Of a stretch of DNA of 64,000 nucleotides, positions 1 to 8,172 are shown piece by piece. Source of the DNA: Pseudomonas viridiflava (GTDB taxonomy: Bacteria > Pseudomonadota > Gammaproteobacteria > Pseudomonadales > Pseudomonadaceae); contig NZ_UTHA01000227.1 of assembly GCF_900582195.1 (NCBI RefSeq), forward strand, positions 310,001-374,000, given 5' to 3'. Within the stretch, counting starts at the first letter, position 1. Each line of letters begins with the position of its first letter. Position numbers and translations under genes: made by a program. The notes beneath the pieces were generated by a model. The model searched no databases. It saw only the letters and a program-made list of their open reading frames with translations, and was not told where the DNA came from.

Positions 1-227
1 GTCGCGCGCTGACACTCGATTTGAGTCGAGATATTCAAACGTATAAGCAGTTGCAGCCCTTGCTTGATCCTCAAGTCTTTGCGACTGCCATCTTGGGCGA
101 TAAAGGTTGGACCGTTGAATGGCCGGTCCCGGATATTCAGATTGGCGCCGATACTCTATATCTGGATGCTTTTCCAGAAATGAACCCTAACTCGCATCCG
201 GCTTCGGCCGCTCATAGCGGGCATTGA
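1..227 (+). CDS. DUF2442 domain protein, 3' part
   Basis: The gene enters from the left edge and stays open from base 3 to a TGA at 225-227. The readable residues include 'RALTLDLSRD', a 'LLDPQVFATA' stretch and 'WTVEWPVPDIQIGADTLYL', which is the pattern of DUF2442 proteins (strand, helix, then a W-P..D-I-DTLYL close). TTG at 21 is only an internal codon, because the DUF2442 pattern continues upstream of it. DUF2442 proteins are small cytoplasmic proteins of unknown role, sometimes paired with DUF4160 partners; any partner would lie outside the window. The last 41 bases overlap the 3' end of the convergent DUF748 gene. The C-terminal 'PNSHPASAAHSGH' tail lies in this overlap and is probably not functionally important. 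Confidence 0.7.
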   Translation, partial: RALTLDLSRDIQTYKQLQPLLDPQVFATAILGDKGWTVEWPVPDIQIGADTLYLDAFPEMNPNSHPASAAHSGH

Positions 228-1263
228 ATGCCTGTACGAAACCATTGCGCAAGATCTGCAAAAACGCTTCAAACGCGCTGATATTTTGCTGATGCACGTT
301 GCCGCTGAGCTCGACCTTGGTGGCGAACTGGTTTTTCGCCTGATTCTTCAGCACGGTTTCCGTGCCACCTACCAGTGCCTCCCAGACTGAGCGGAAGATG
401 CTCTTGTTCTTGTTCTCTACGTCCTGCTGCCAGTTGAACACTTCGACGTCGCGCAGCAGCGGTTTGATGTAGCCGTTGACCTGGGCTTTTTTGGCCTGGG
501 CTTCGATCACCACATCACCGTGGCCGGCGTTGAAGTCGAATTTGCCGTAGGCCGAGGCGAAGTCGTTCATGCGCTTGAGCTCGATGTCTTTGGCGCGCAG
601 GCGGAATTCGAAGTCTTCGAAGTTGCTCAGAGGGTCGAACGTTGCGGTGGTTTCCAGCGGTGCGTGGCCTAGCAGCAGGGCTTTGCCTTCGAAGCGGGCA
701 TCGCGTTTTCCCTGTTTGTCGACCACGTTGGTCAGGTTATAGATGCTGGCGTCGACATTGGTCGCGTTCATGTTGACCGGTGGCTTGGAGTTGAAGTTAC
801 GGAAAGTGATTTTGCCATCGTGAATCTGTACCTCGTCGAGGGTGATCGGCAGCAATTTACCCAGTTGCGCGCGCCAGTCGGTGCCTTGACCGGTTTGAGA
901 GTTCTGCTTGTTGGCCCCGCCATCGACGAAGTTGATTTCAGGTTTGACGAATTTAACCTGCGCTACGACGGCGTGGTCGTACCACAGCGAATGCCAGCTG
1001 ACCGCCAGATCGATCAGCGGTGCGTTGACGAATGGTACCGGCACCTTGCCGTCGACCTTGACGATTTTCAGCCCGTTGATCTTGTAGGCGCCGCGCCATA
1101 GGGCAAGGTCGACATCAGTGATCTGACCCCGATAATCACCCATGTCCGCCAGCTTGCCGTTCAGGTAGTCGCGCACCATGTAGGGCAGGGCGATGTGCAG
1201 CGCGATCAGCAGCACAACGACGACGGCGAAAATCCCTAGTGGCCAACTGTAGCGACGCTTCAT
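187..1263 (-). CDS. DUF748 family inner-membrane-anchored protein
   Basis: This 358-residue protein begins 'MKRRYSWPLGIFAVVVVLLIALHIA', a short positive stretch and one membrane segment (about residues 8-27), followed by a long soluble region that would sit in the periplasm. The 'VRDYLNGKLADMGDYRGQITDVDLALWRGAY' region followed by beta-rich segments is typical of DUF748, a family related to AsmA-like envelope proteins. The function of the family is not established; AsmA-type relatives are linked to outer membrane lipid homeostasis. It is convergent with the DUF2442 gene and divergent from cysK, with only 127 bases separating its start from the cysK start. The ATG is supported by the membrane segment directly after it. 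Confidence 0.8.
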   Translation of the reverse strand: MKRRYSWPLGIFAVVVVLLIALHIALPYMVRDYLNGKLADMGDYRGQITDVDLALWRGAYKINGLKIVKVDGKVPVPFVNAPLIDLAVSWHSLWYDHAVVAQVKFVKPEINFVDGGANKQNSQTGQGTDWRAQLGKLLPITLDEVQIHDGKITFRNFNSKPPVNMNATNVDASIYNLTNVVDKQGKRDARFEGKALLLGHAPLETTATFDPLSNFEDFEFRLRAKDIELKRMNDFASAYGKFDFNAGHGDVVIEAQAKKAQVNGYIKPLLRDVEVFNWQQDVENKNKSIFRSVWEALVGGTETVLKNQAKNQFATKVELSGNVHQQNISAFEAFLQILRNGFVQAFNARYERPKPDAS

Positions 1264-1390
1264 GACGGCAATTCCCTGACGATGTAAGCGATTGACTGTT
1301 ACGTCGCGCAGACGTTCGACCCGACTGGACTGTGATGGGCAACAGGCTTACCTTGGAACGCTGAATTCAATGCTGCATAAGGACCCAGCC

Positions 1391-2365
1391 ATGAGCCGTA
1401 TTTTCGCTGACAATGCCCACTCCATCGGTAATACACCGCTGGTGCAGATCAACCGCATCGCGCCGCGCGGTGTGACCATTCTGGCCAAGATCGAGGGGCG
1501 CAACCCCGGTTACTCGGTCAAGTGCCGAATCGGCGCCAACATGATCTGGGACGCCGAAAGCAGCGGCAAACTCAAGCCGGGCATGACCATTGTCGAGCCG
1601 ACGTCGGGGAACACGGGGATCGGTCTGGCATTCGTTGCCGCCGCCCGTGGTTACAAATTGATGTTGACCATGCCGGCCTCAATGAGCATCGAGCGTCGTA
1701 AAGTCCTCAAGGCACTGGGCGCCGAATTGGTATTGACCGAGCCGGCCAAGGGCATGAAAGGCGCAATCGAGAAGGCGGCCGAAATCGTTGCCAGCGATGC
1801 CGACAAATATTTCATGCCGGCGCAGTTCGATAACCCGGCCAACCCCGCCATTCACGAAAAGACCACCGGTCCGGAAATCTGGAACGACACCGACGGTGCC
1901 GTCGATGTACTGGTAGCGGGCGTCGGCACCGGCGGAACCATCACCGGCGTTTCGCGGTATATCAAGAATACCCAGGGCAAACCGATTCTCTCGGTGGCTG
2001 TGGAGCCGATGTCGTCGCCGGTGATCACCCAAGCGCTCGCGGGTGAAGAGATCAAGCCGAGCCCGCACAAGATTCAGGGGATCGGCGCCGGCTTCGTACC
2101 GAAGAACCTGGATCTGTCGATGGTCGACCGGGTCGAGCAGGTGACCGACGAAGAGTCCAAGGCGATGGCGCTGCGCCTGATGCAGGAAGAAGGGATTTTG
2201 TGCGGCATCTCCTGCGGTGCAGCGATGGCGGTAGCAGTGCGTCTGGCGGAGACGCCGGAAATGCAGGGCAAGACTATCGTCGTGATTCTGCCTGACTCGG
2301 GTGAGCGTTATCTGTCGAGCATGTTGTTCAGCGATCTGTTCACTGAACAGGAGACTCAGCAGTAA
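1391..2365 (+). CDS. cysK: Cysteine synthase A (O-acetylserine sulfhydrylase)
   Basis: This is a cytoplasmic PLP enzyme that makes L-cysteine from O-acetylserine and sulfide, the last step of sulfate assimilation. The 324-residue product has the family landmarks in order: '[12 protein letters not shown]' near the N-terminus, the PLP-binding Lys44 in 'SVKCRIGAN', the substrate loop 'TSGNTG' at 71-76, a glycine-rich phosphate loop 'GTGGTITG', and '[11 protein letters not shown]' further on. The reading frame is open further upstream to 1292, but ATG 1391 is chosen because '[18 protein letters not shown]' is the usual CysK N-terminus and an AAGGA sequence precedes it. The length is normal. A CysB site could lie in the gap before it, but I could not pick one out. 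Confidence 0.95.
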   Translation: MSRIFADNAHSIGNTPLVQINRIAPRGVTILAKIEGRNPGYSVKCRIGANMIWDAESSGKLKPGMTIVEPTSGNTGIGLAFVAAARGYKLMLTMPASMSIERRKVLKALGAELVLTEPAKGMKGAIEKAAEIVASDADKYFMPAQFDNPANPAIHEKTTGPEIWNDTDGAVDVLVAGVGTGGTITGVSRYIKNTQGKPILSVAVEPMSSPVITQALAGEEIKPSPHKIQGIGAGFVPKNLDLSMVDRVEQVTDEESKAMALRLMQEEGILCGISCGAAMAVAVRLAETPEMQGKTIVVILPDSGERYLSSMLFSDLFTEQETQQ

Positions 2366-2549
2366 TCCAGTTGATTCAGGTCAGCCAGGGTTCAGGATCG
2401 TTATGCTAATAAATGCTTTGTTGCGCAATTCTTAACACTGAATCTTGTGTAAGGCGGGTTTTGCCCGGCGCCGGTAGTGTTTATCATGGCCGGCTGCCAT
2501 GCCGGGTAAAGGGCATTGCGCAGCGTTGTCTTTATTCAAGGAGTTGTTG

Positions 2550-3488
2550 ATGACCTTTTCGTTTGCCGCCAAGGCGTTTGTGCTGCTGCTCTTTTTGGGC
2601 AGCACGCTCTATGTGCATTTGCGCGGCAAGGCGCGTTTGCCGGTTCTGCGTCAGTTCGTCAACCACTCGGCGCTGTTCGCTCCTTACAACGCCTTGATGT
2701 ACCTGTTTTCCGGCGTGCCGTCCAAGCCGTATCTGGATCGCAGCAAATTCCCGGAACTGGACGTGTTGCGCGACAACTGGGAAACCATTCGCGACGAGGC
2801 CATGCACCTGTTCGACGAGGGTTATATTCGCGCGGCGGAAAAGAACAACGACGCCGGTTTCGGCTCGTTCTTCAAGAAGGGCTGGAAGCGTTTCTACCTG
2901 AAGTGGTACGACAAACCGCTGCCATCGGCTGAAACCCTGTGCCCGAAAACCGTCGCGCTGGTCAGTGCGATTCCCAACGTCAAAGGCGCGATGTTCGCGC
3001 TGTTGCCGGGTGGCAGCCACTTGAACCCGCACCGCGATCCGTTCGCCGGCTCACTGCGTTATCACCTCGGCTTGTCGACGCCGAACTCCGACGATTGCCG
3101 GATTTTCGTCGATGGTCAGGTTTATGCCTGGCGTGACGGCGAAGACGTGATGTTCGACGAAACCTACGTGCACTGGGTCAAGAACGAAACCGAACAAACC
3201 CGCGTGATCCTGTTTTGCGACGTCGAGCGTCCGCTGAGCAACCGCCTCATGACCCGCATCAACCGCTCGATCAGCGCCTGGCTCGGCCGTGCCACCGCAC
3301 CGCAGAACCTGGATGATGAACGCGTCGGCGGGATCAACCAGGCCTACGCCTGGAGCAAGAGCTTCAGCGACAAATTCAGTGGCGTGGTCAAACAGTGGAA
3401 ACGCCGTCATCCGAAGGCCTACCGCGTGATGCGACCGGTGCTGGCGGTGGTGGTGTTGACGTTGTTGGGGTATTGGCTGTTTGGTTAA
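2550..3488 (+). CDS. lpxO: LpxO-type aspartyl/asparaginyl beta-hydroxylase (lipid A hydroxylase)
   Basis: The 312-residue protein has an N-terminal membrane segment (about 5-22), a catalytic body and a C-terminal membrane segment ('VLAVVVLTLLGYWLFG'). The Fe(II)/2-oxoglutarate fold shows the pattern H161-x-D163 in 'NPHRDPF', a distal His208 in 'ETYVHWVKN', and a following arginine in 'EQTRVILFCD'. Proteins of this family hydroxylate the secondary acyl chain of lipid A at C2 on the inner membrane; the assignment to LpxO rests on the two membrane ends and the overall pattern. ATG 2550 has a strong AAGGAG seven bases upstream, better than the upstream in-frame ATG at 2499. It is monocistronic and ends 9 bases before a very clear terminator. 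Confidence 0.85.
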   Translation: MTFSFAAKAFVLLLFLGSTLYVHLRGKARLPVLRQFVNHSALFAPYNALMYLFSGVPSKPYLDRSKFPELDVLRDNWETIRDEAMHLFDEGYIRAAEKNNDAGFGSFFKKGWKRFYLKWYDKPLPSAETLCPKTVALVSAIPNVKGAMFALLPGGSHLNPHRDPFAGSLRYHLGLSTPNSDDCRIFVDGQVYAWRDGEDVMFDETYVHWVKNETEQTRVILFCDVERPLSNRLMTRINRSISAWLGRATAPQNLDDERVGGINQAYAWSKSFSDKFSGVVKQWKRRHPKAYRVMRPVLAVVVLTLLGYWLFG

Positions 3489-3497
3489 GGCTGGATC

Positions 3498-3540
3498 AGG
3501 CAATAAAAAACCGCTCCTTGTGAGCGGTTTTTTATTGCCT
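3498..3540 (+). terminator. Rho-independent terminator after lpxO, probably bidirectional
   Basis: A perfect 19-bp inverted repeat (arms 3498-3516 and 3522-3540) surrounds a 5-base loop. The arms carry an A6 run on the left and a T6 run on the right of a GC core, so the hairpin can terminate in both directions. It begins 10 bases after the lpxO stop. Confidence 0.9.
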
Positions 3541-3815
3541 GCGAATCAGCGCCGTCGAGGCTTGCCTGCTTCCTGGCCAGCGACCGATACAACTGATAGC
3601 GCAGATAACTCCGTTCCCTTGGCATATGATTTCGAGCATTCCATGTCTCCCCATCGATAGGTGTTGCGGTTGCTCCACAGCCTATTCAGCAGTCATCCAT
3701 TCGTCGCTACCGGCCCTTTGCCCAAATCATTGCAATCCATGTCCCGCGCTGGTTATAGTCGGCGCTCGTAAGCCGCATGGCTCACTGTCCAACCCCTCAA
3801 AAAAGATCTGCGCCA

Positions 3816-3980
3816 ATGCCCGCATCCCCTCTCAACGCGGTAGTCGATTCAGCGGTCAACGCTGGCGTCGTGCCGTGCGGGAATCAGCAGCCCACGCAGA
3901 TCAGTCATTACCCTCCACCTGTCAGTAGCACGCCGGTGTGCGCAGTCGTATCACCGCCGGGCGTTGGCGTTTCGGGCTGA
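3816..3980 (+). CDS. Possible leader peptide (upstream ORF) before EamA transporter
   Basis: A 54-codon frame starts at ATG 3816 and ends at TGA 3978-3980, 96 bases before the transporter start. Its product contains 'HYPPPVSSTPVCAVV' and 'PPGVGVSG', so it is rich in Pro, Val, Ser and Thr and includes a Pro-Pro-Pro run (3912-3920). A polyproline run can slow ribosomes unless EF-P acts, which fits a sensing leader peptide. Against this, there is no strong ribosome site before the ATG, and the frame could be chance in GC-rich DNA. I do not assign a function. Confidence 0.3.
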   Translation: MPASPLNAVVDSAVNAGVVPCGNQQPTQISHYPPPVSSTPVCAVVSPPGVGVSG

Positions 3981-4029
3981 TCGGCAGTTTCTGCTGACCC
4001 CTGCGCCCGCCAGAAAAACCTACTGAATT

Positions 4030-4043
4030 TCAGCTTCGGCTGA
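4030..4043 (+). promoter_or_regulatory. UUCG-capped hairpin upstream of EamA gene
   Basis: TCAGC and GCTGA arms flank a TTCG loop, which is an unusually stable RNA tetraloop. It lies 32 bases before ATG 4076 and just upstream of the AGGTGG ribosome site, so it could be part of a leader structure. No T run follows it, so it is not a terminator. Confidence 0.35.
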
Positions 4044-4075
4044 GTTGGCTTCTTGCCTGACTACAGGTGGTATTC

Positions 4076-4942
4076 ATGTTTGTCCTTTCGAAAAAATCCG
4101 CGCTCGCGGCGGCGTCCACGAGCCTGTTCGTTCTGCTGTGGAGCAGCGGCGCGATCTTCTCCAAATGGGGCCTGGCCCACGCTTCGCCGTTTGCCTTTCT
4201 GCTGATTCGCTTTTTGATTGCCTTGTGCGGGCTGGTGCTGCTGGCGCCGTTGCTCAAGTTGAAGTTGCCCAAGGGCGGCCGGCCGATGTTGTTTGCGATT
4301 GCCACGGGTGTGGTGTTGTTGGGGGCCTATCAGATTTTCTATCTGTTGGCCCTCAACAGCAAAGTCACTCCGGGCGTGATGGCGACCATCATGGGCGTGC
4401 AGCCGATTCTCACCGTGGTCTTGATGGAGCGGCAGCGCTCGGCGAGCCGGATGTTCGGTCTGGCGCTGGGGCTGGCGGGGCTGATCATGGTGGTTTACCA
4501 GGGCATAGGTCTGGCCGGGATGTCCTGGGCGGGGATGCTGTTTGGTCTGCTGGCGCTCGCGAGCATGACGCTGGGCTCGATCATGCAGAAACGCATCACC
4601 GACAATCCCCTCGGCACACTGCCGGTGCAGTATCTGGCCGGGCTGTTGTTGTGCGGGATTTTCGTGCCGTTTCAGCCGTTCCACTTTGAGCACAACGCAG
4701 GTTTTATCGTGCCGGTGTTGTGGATGGGACTGGTAGTGTCGGTGCTGGCGACGCTGTTGCTGTACCGGTTGATCGCGCGGGGCAATCTGGTGAATGTCAC
4801 CAGTCTGTTTTACCTGGTGCCAGCGGTGACGGCGGTGATGGACTATCTGATCTTCGGCAATCGCCTGGCGGCGTTGAGTGTGCTGGGGATGCTGTTGATC
4901 ATTGTCGGTCTGGCGTTTGTGTTCCGTAAAACCAGTCAGTAG
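4076..4942 (+). CDS. EamA/DMT family transporter
   Basis: The 288-residue product is almost wholly hydrophobic, with about ten membrane helices in two five-helix halves, the drug/metabolite transporter plan. EamA signatures are visible: 'LLWSSGAIFSKWGL' at the first helix, 'GVMATIMGVQPILTVVLM' in the first half, and 'VTSLFYLVPAVTAVMDYLIFG' in the last quarter. It sits in the inner membrane and probably exports a small metabolite or amino acid; the substrate cannot be read from the sequence. ATG 4076 was chosen over GTG 4067 because AGGTGG lies just upstream of it. A REP pair separates it from the convergent EamA gene at 5059-5967. Confidence 0.88.
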   Translation: MFVLSKKSALAAASTSLFVLLWSSGAIFSKWGLAHASPFAFLLIRFLIALCGLVLLAPLLKLKLPKGGRPMLFAIATGVVLLGAYQIFYLLALNSKVTPGVMATIMGVQPILTVVLMERQRSASRMFGLALGLAGLIMVVYQGIGLAGMSWAGMLFGLLALASMTLGSIMQKRITDNPLGTLPVQYLAGLLLCGIFVPFQPFHFEHNAGFIVPVLWMGLVVSVLATLLLYRLIARGNLVNVTSLFYLVPAVTAVMDYLIFGNRLAALSVLGMLLIIVGLAFVFRKTSQ

Positions 4943-4970
4943 ATAACGCGGCGGCGACTATTACGCCGCT

Positions 4971-5036
4971 TTCGCCAGCAGGCTCGCTCCCACAGGGAAG
5001 ATATTTCCAATGTGGGAGCGAGCCTACTCGCGAATA
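4971..5036. repeat. REP doublet (REPIN), short form
   Basis: Two inverted copies of the 'GGGAGCGAGC..TGCTCGCGAA' palindrome flank a 20-odd-base spacer. It lies between the 3' ends of two convergent EamA genes. The left copy reads 'TTCGCCAGCAGG' and the right 'CCTACTCGCGAA', so both have drifted by a base or so. It could form a stem in transcripts from either side. Confidence 0.85.
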
Positions 5037-5058
5037 CGGATTCAGCAGCGCCACAAAT

Positions 5059-5967
5059 CTAACGGGCCGCCGCCTCAGCGGGCTTCCCCACCGCCGGCTT
5101 CAACACCAGCCACAAGGCCAAGGCAATCAATACCCCGCCATAGAGATGTGCCATCGACAACGGCTCATCCAGCAACAACGCCCCCCACAACACGCCGAAC
5201 GGCGGAATCATGAACGTCACGGTCATCGACTTCACAGGCCCGATCGAACTGAGCAGGCGGAAGTAGATGATGTAGGCAAACGCCGTGCAACCGAGGCCCA
5301 GGCCCAGTAGCGACAGCCAGACATTCCAGCCACCCCAGCTGACCGGTGGCGCGGTGATCACGCTATAGCCGAACAGCGGCAACAGGAACAACGTTGCGCC
5401 GAGCATGCTGCCCAGTGCAGACAGGCGACTATCCAGCCCGCCGGCATGATCGAGCCAACGGCGTGCGAGGAAACCGGCAAAACCATAGCAAGTGGTGGCG
5501 AGCAGGCAGGCGAGGGCGCCCAACAACAGTTGCATGTCAAATGCCACTGGACCGGCGCGGGTCAGCACGCCAACGCCTAGCAGGCCGAGGAACACCCCGC
5601 CCAATTTGGCTGCGGTGAGTTTTTCACTGAAGAACAATCCGCCAATCAGCACACCCATCAGCGGCGTGGTGGCATTGAAAATCGCTGAATAGCCGGCTGG
5701 CAGTACCTGGGCAGCGACCGAATACAGCGTCGCCGGAATCCCCGAGTTGATCACACCCAGCAGCATCACGGTTTTCAGTTTGCCTTTGAAATCCCAGCGC
5801 ACGCGCATCAGCCCGAGGATCACCAGCAGGCCAACGGCCGCAATGGATACGCGAAAGAACCCGGTCGGAATCGTACCGATCGCTGGCGCGATAATGCGCA
5901 TGAACAGAAAACTCGCGCCCCAGATGGCCGCCAGCGACAACATACGGAAAATATCGACAGGGCTCAC
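5059..5967 (-). CDS. EamA/DMT family transporter
   Basis: The 302-residue inner membrane protein has about ten helices. Typical EamA stretches are 'LAAIWGASFLFMRIIAP' at the N-terminus, 'PLMGVLIGGLFFSEKLTAAKLGG' at the end of the first half, and 'MTVTFMIPPFGVLWGALLL' in the second. The start is placed at GTG 5967 because AAGGAG lies six bases before it and the first helix follows soon after. The longer frame to 6219 would add a hydrophilic stretch unlike any EamA N-terminus and would overlap the aceK upstream region. The substrate is unknown; metabolite efflux is the family role. Confidence 0.87.
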   Translation of the reverse strand: MSPVDIFRMLSLAAIWGASFLFMRIIAPAIGTIPTGFFRVSIAAVGLLVILGLMRVRWDFKGKLKTVMLLGVINSGIPATLYSVAAQVLPAGYSAIFNATTPLMGVLIGGLFFSEKLTAAKLGGVFLGLLGVGVLTRAGPVAFDMQLLLGALACLLATTCYGFAGFLARRWLDHAGGLDSRLSALGSMLGATLFLLPLFGYSVITAPPVSWGGWNVWLSLLGLGLGCTAFAYIIYFRLLSSIGPVKSMTVTFMIPPFGVLWGALLLDEPLSMAHLYGGVLIALALWLVLKPAVGKPAEAAAR

Positions 5968-6181
5968 GGCGGGTCTCCTTCCTTGATCGGGACGAGAGTG
6001 TTGCCGAGCGCCTTGCCAATGGCAACCGCTAACCGGGCAATTAATTCTTCCCGGCGCAGCCGGCTGTAAAAAAAAAGCATCGGCGTACACCTGCGCTTCG
6101 GATTTGGCAGAAATTGCACTTCTCCTCAGGTCTGTTCCGTGGCTAAGCTCAAGCATCCCAATGCACGCCGAGGTCTTATCT

Positions 6182-7903
6182 ATGCAGCAGCAATGGCCAG
6201 CCACCGACATCGCCCGCATGATCCTCGATGGCTTCGACGATTACCGCGAGCATTTCCGGCGGATCACCGACGGCGCCCGGGAACGTTTCGAGCAGGCGCG
6301 CTGGCAGGAGACGCAAACGGCGTCTGCGGCGCGGATCAATCTCTACGAAGAAAAGGTCGGCGAAACCATCGCCCGCCTGCGCGAGTACTTCGACGATGCA
6401 ACGCTGATGAATGTCAGTTGCTGGCCGCTGGTGAAAAGCGCCTACATCAGCGTCATTGATCTGCGTTTCGACGATGAGTTGTCCGAGACCTGGTACAACT
6501 CGATTTTCTGCGGGCTGTTCAGCCATGACCTCATCAGCGACGGCTGCATGTTCATCCACACCACGCGGCCGAGCCTGCGCCGCGCCCGTGCCGCGCAAAC
6601 CCGCACGTACAAGCCGCAAGGGCAGTTGTCGGGGATGCTCGCGAGCATTTTTGCCGACTACCGGTTCAGCGAGGATTACGCCGATTTGCCGGGTGACCTG
6701 CTCCGGCTCGAAGCGCAACTGCGCGAGAACCTGCCGGACTGGGTGTGCAAAGACCCGGAACTCAGCGTCGAGCTGTTTTCCTCGGTGCTGTACCGCAACA
6801 AGGGCGCGTACCTGGTCGGGCGCATCTACACTCGCGACGAGCAGTGGCCGCTGGTGATTCCGCTGCTGCACCGGGAAGGGCGCGGGATTCAGATCGACGC
6901 GCTGATCACCGACGAAGCCGACGTGTCGATCATCTTCTCGTTCACCCGTTCGTACTTCATGGTCGATGTGCCGGTGCCAGCGGAGTTCATCGGCTTTCTG
7001 CGGCGGATTCTGCCGGGCAAGCACATCGCCGAGCTATACACCTCGATCGGCTTCTACAAGCACGGCAAGTCCGAGTTCTACCGCGCGTTGATCAATCATC
7101 TGGCCAACACCGACGACCAGTTCATCATGGCGCCGGGCGTGCGTGGCATGGTCATGAGCGTGTTCACCCTGCCGGGTTTCAACACCGTGTTCAAAATCAT
7201 CAAGGACCGTTTTTCGCCGTCGAAAAACGTCGATCGTGCCACGGTGATCGAGAAGTACCGATTGGTGAAAAGTGTCGACCGGGTAGGGCGCATGGCCGAT
7301 ACCCAGGAGTTCGCCGACTTCCGTTTTCCGCTGAGCAAGTTTGATCCGGCGTGTCTGGAGGAACTGCTGGAAGTGGCGCCTTCAACGGTGTCGGTGGAAG
7401 GCGAGACGGTGTTGATCCGTCACTGCTGGACCGAACGGCGAATGACCCCGCTCAATCTGTATCTGGAGAACGCCAACGACGCGCAGGTGCGCGAGGCGCT
7501 GGAGGATTACGGTCTGGCGATCAAGCAACTGGCGGCAGCGAACATCTTTCCCGGTGACATGTTGCTGAAGAACTTTGGCGTCACCCGGCATGGGCGGGTG
7601 GTTTTTTATGACTATGACGAGATCTGTTTTCTGACGGAGGCCAACTTCCGCCACATCCCTGCGCCGCGCACGCCGGAGGACGAAATGGCGTCCGAGCCGT
7701 GGTACTCGATCGGGCCGCTGGATGTGTTTCCCGAGGAGTTTCCGCCGTTTCTGTTTGCCGATTCCGGGCAGCGCAAGTTGTTCGATCAGTTGCATGGCGA
7801 GTTGTATAACGCTGATTACTGGAAGAGTCTGCAAGAGGCAATTCGGGCGGGGAAGGTCATTGATGTTTTTCCTTACCGGCGTAAAGGCCTGGATAACGAA
7901 TAA
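6182..7903 (+). CDS. aceK: Isocitrate dehydrogenase kinase/phosphatase
   Basis: AceK switches isocitrate dehydrogenase off and on by phosphorylating and dephosphorylating it, steering carbon between the TCA cycle and the glyoxylate shunt. The 573-residue product has the usual length. Its C-terminal kinase-like half shows '[12 protein letters not shown]' (Asp459, Asn464) and '[10 protein letters not shown]' (Asp477), the counterparts of a kinase catalytic loop and metal-binding loop. The regulatory N-terminal half carries '[14 protein letters not shown]' and '[14 protein letters not shown]'. ATG 6182 was chosen over ATG 6161 because a GAGG lies upstream and '[19 protein letters not shown]' is the expected beginning. 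As in other pseudomonads it stands alone, not behind aceBA. Confidence 0.95.
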   Translation: MQQQWPATDIARMILDGFDDYREHFRRITDGARERFEQARWQETQTASAARINLYEEKVGETIARLREYFDDATLMNVSCWPLVKSAYISVIDLRFDDELSETWYNSIFCGLFSHDLISDGCMFIHTTRPSLRRARAAQTRTYKPQGQLSGMLASIFADYRFSEDYADLPGDLLRLEAQLRENLPDWVCKDPELSVELFSSVLYRNKGAYLVGRIYTRDEQWPLVIPLLHREGRGIQIDALITDEADVSIIFSFTRSYFMVDVPVPAEFIGFLRRILPGKHIAELYTSIGFYKHGKSEFYRALINHLANTDDQFIMAPGVRGMVMSVFTLPGFNTVFKIIKDRFSPSKNVDRATVIEKYRLVKSVDRVGRMADTQEFADFRFPLSKFDPACLEELLEVAPSTVSVEGETVLIRHCWTERRMTPLNLYLENANDAQVREALEDYGLAIKQLAAANIFPGDMLLKNFGVTRHGRVVFYDYDEICFLTEANFRHIPAPRTPEDEMASEPWYSIGPLDVFPEEFPPFLFADSGQRKLFDQLHGELYNADYWKSLQEAIRAGKVIDVFPYRRKGLDNE

Positions 7904-7910
7904 GCCAGAA

Positions 7911-8088
7911 ACCCTCACCCCAGCCCTCTCCCAGAGGGAGAGGGAGCCGACCGAGTTGTCTTGCGCCAAACGCCGACCTGAAAGAGCTTGGCGATTATGG
8001 ATTCGGCAAAGCTATTTCAGGTCGATGTACCTTTGAAGCATCCCCCAATCGGTCCCCTCTCCCTCCGGGAGAGGGCTAGGGTGAGGGC
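7911..8088. repeat. 178-base imperfect palindrome between aceK and hrpA
   Basis: The outer arms read 'CCCTCACCCCAGCCCTCTCCC' shortened on the left and its near complement ending 'AGGGTGAGGGC' on the right. Inside, a second pair of arms reads 'CGACCTGAAA' (about 7974) and 'TTTCAGGTCG' (about 8015). The whole unit folds on itself, as a MITE-like intergenic repeat does. It carries no frame of its own. Confidence 0.75.
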
Positions 8089-8172
8089 AGCAATCCCCCA
8101 GACACGCCACAAATCCCCCAAATCTGCGACAATCCGCCCCCTGCATAAATAGACGACCGAATTGCCTACCCG

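Larger units (their letters stand above)
3541..4075 (+). other. 535-base gap with no firm gene; leader region of an EamA transporter
   Basis: No open frame here has a convincing ribosome site or a recognisable product. Two things stand out: a 54-codon proline- and valine-rich frame (3816-3980), listed separately, and a small UUCG hairpin close to the transporter start. The length and structure suggest a long 5' leader rather than empty spacer. Confidence 0.5.

Noticed and set aside
3626-3928. 100-codon frame in the gap before the first EamA gene
   Set aside because: No ribosome site, no fold pattern and an unlikely Cys/Pro-rich product.
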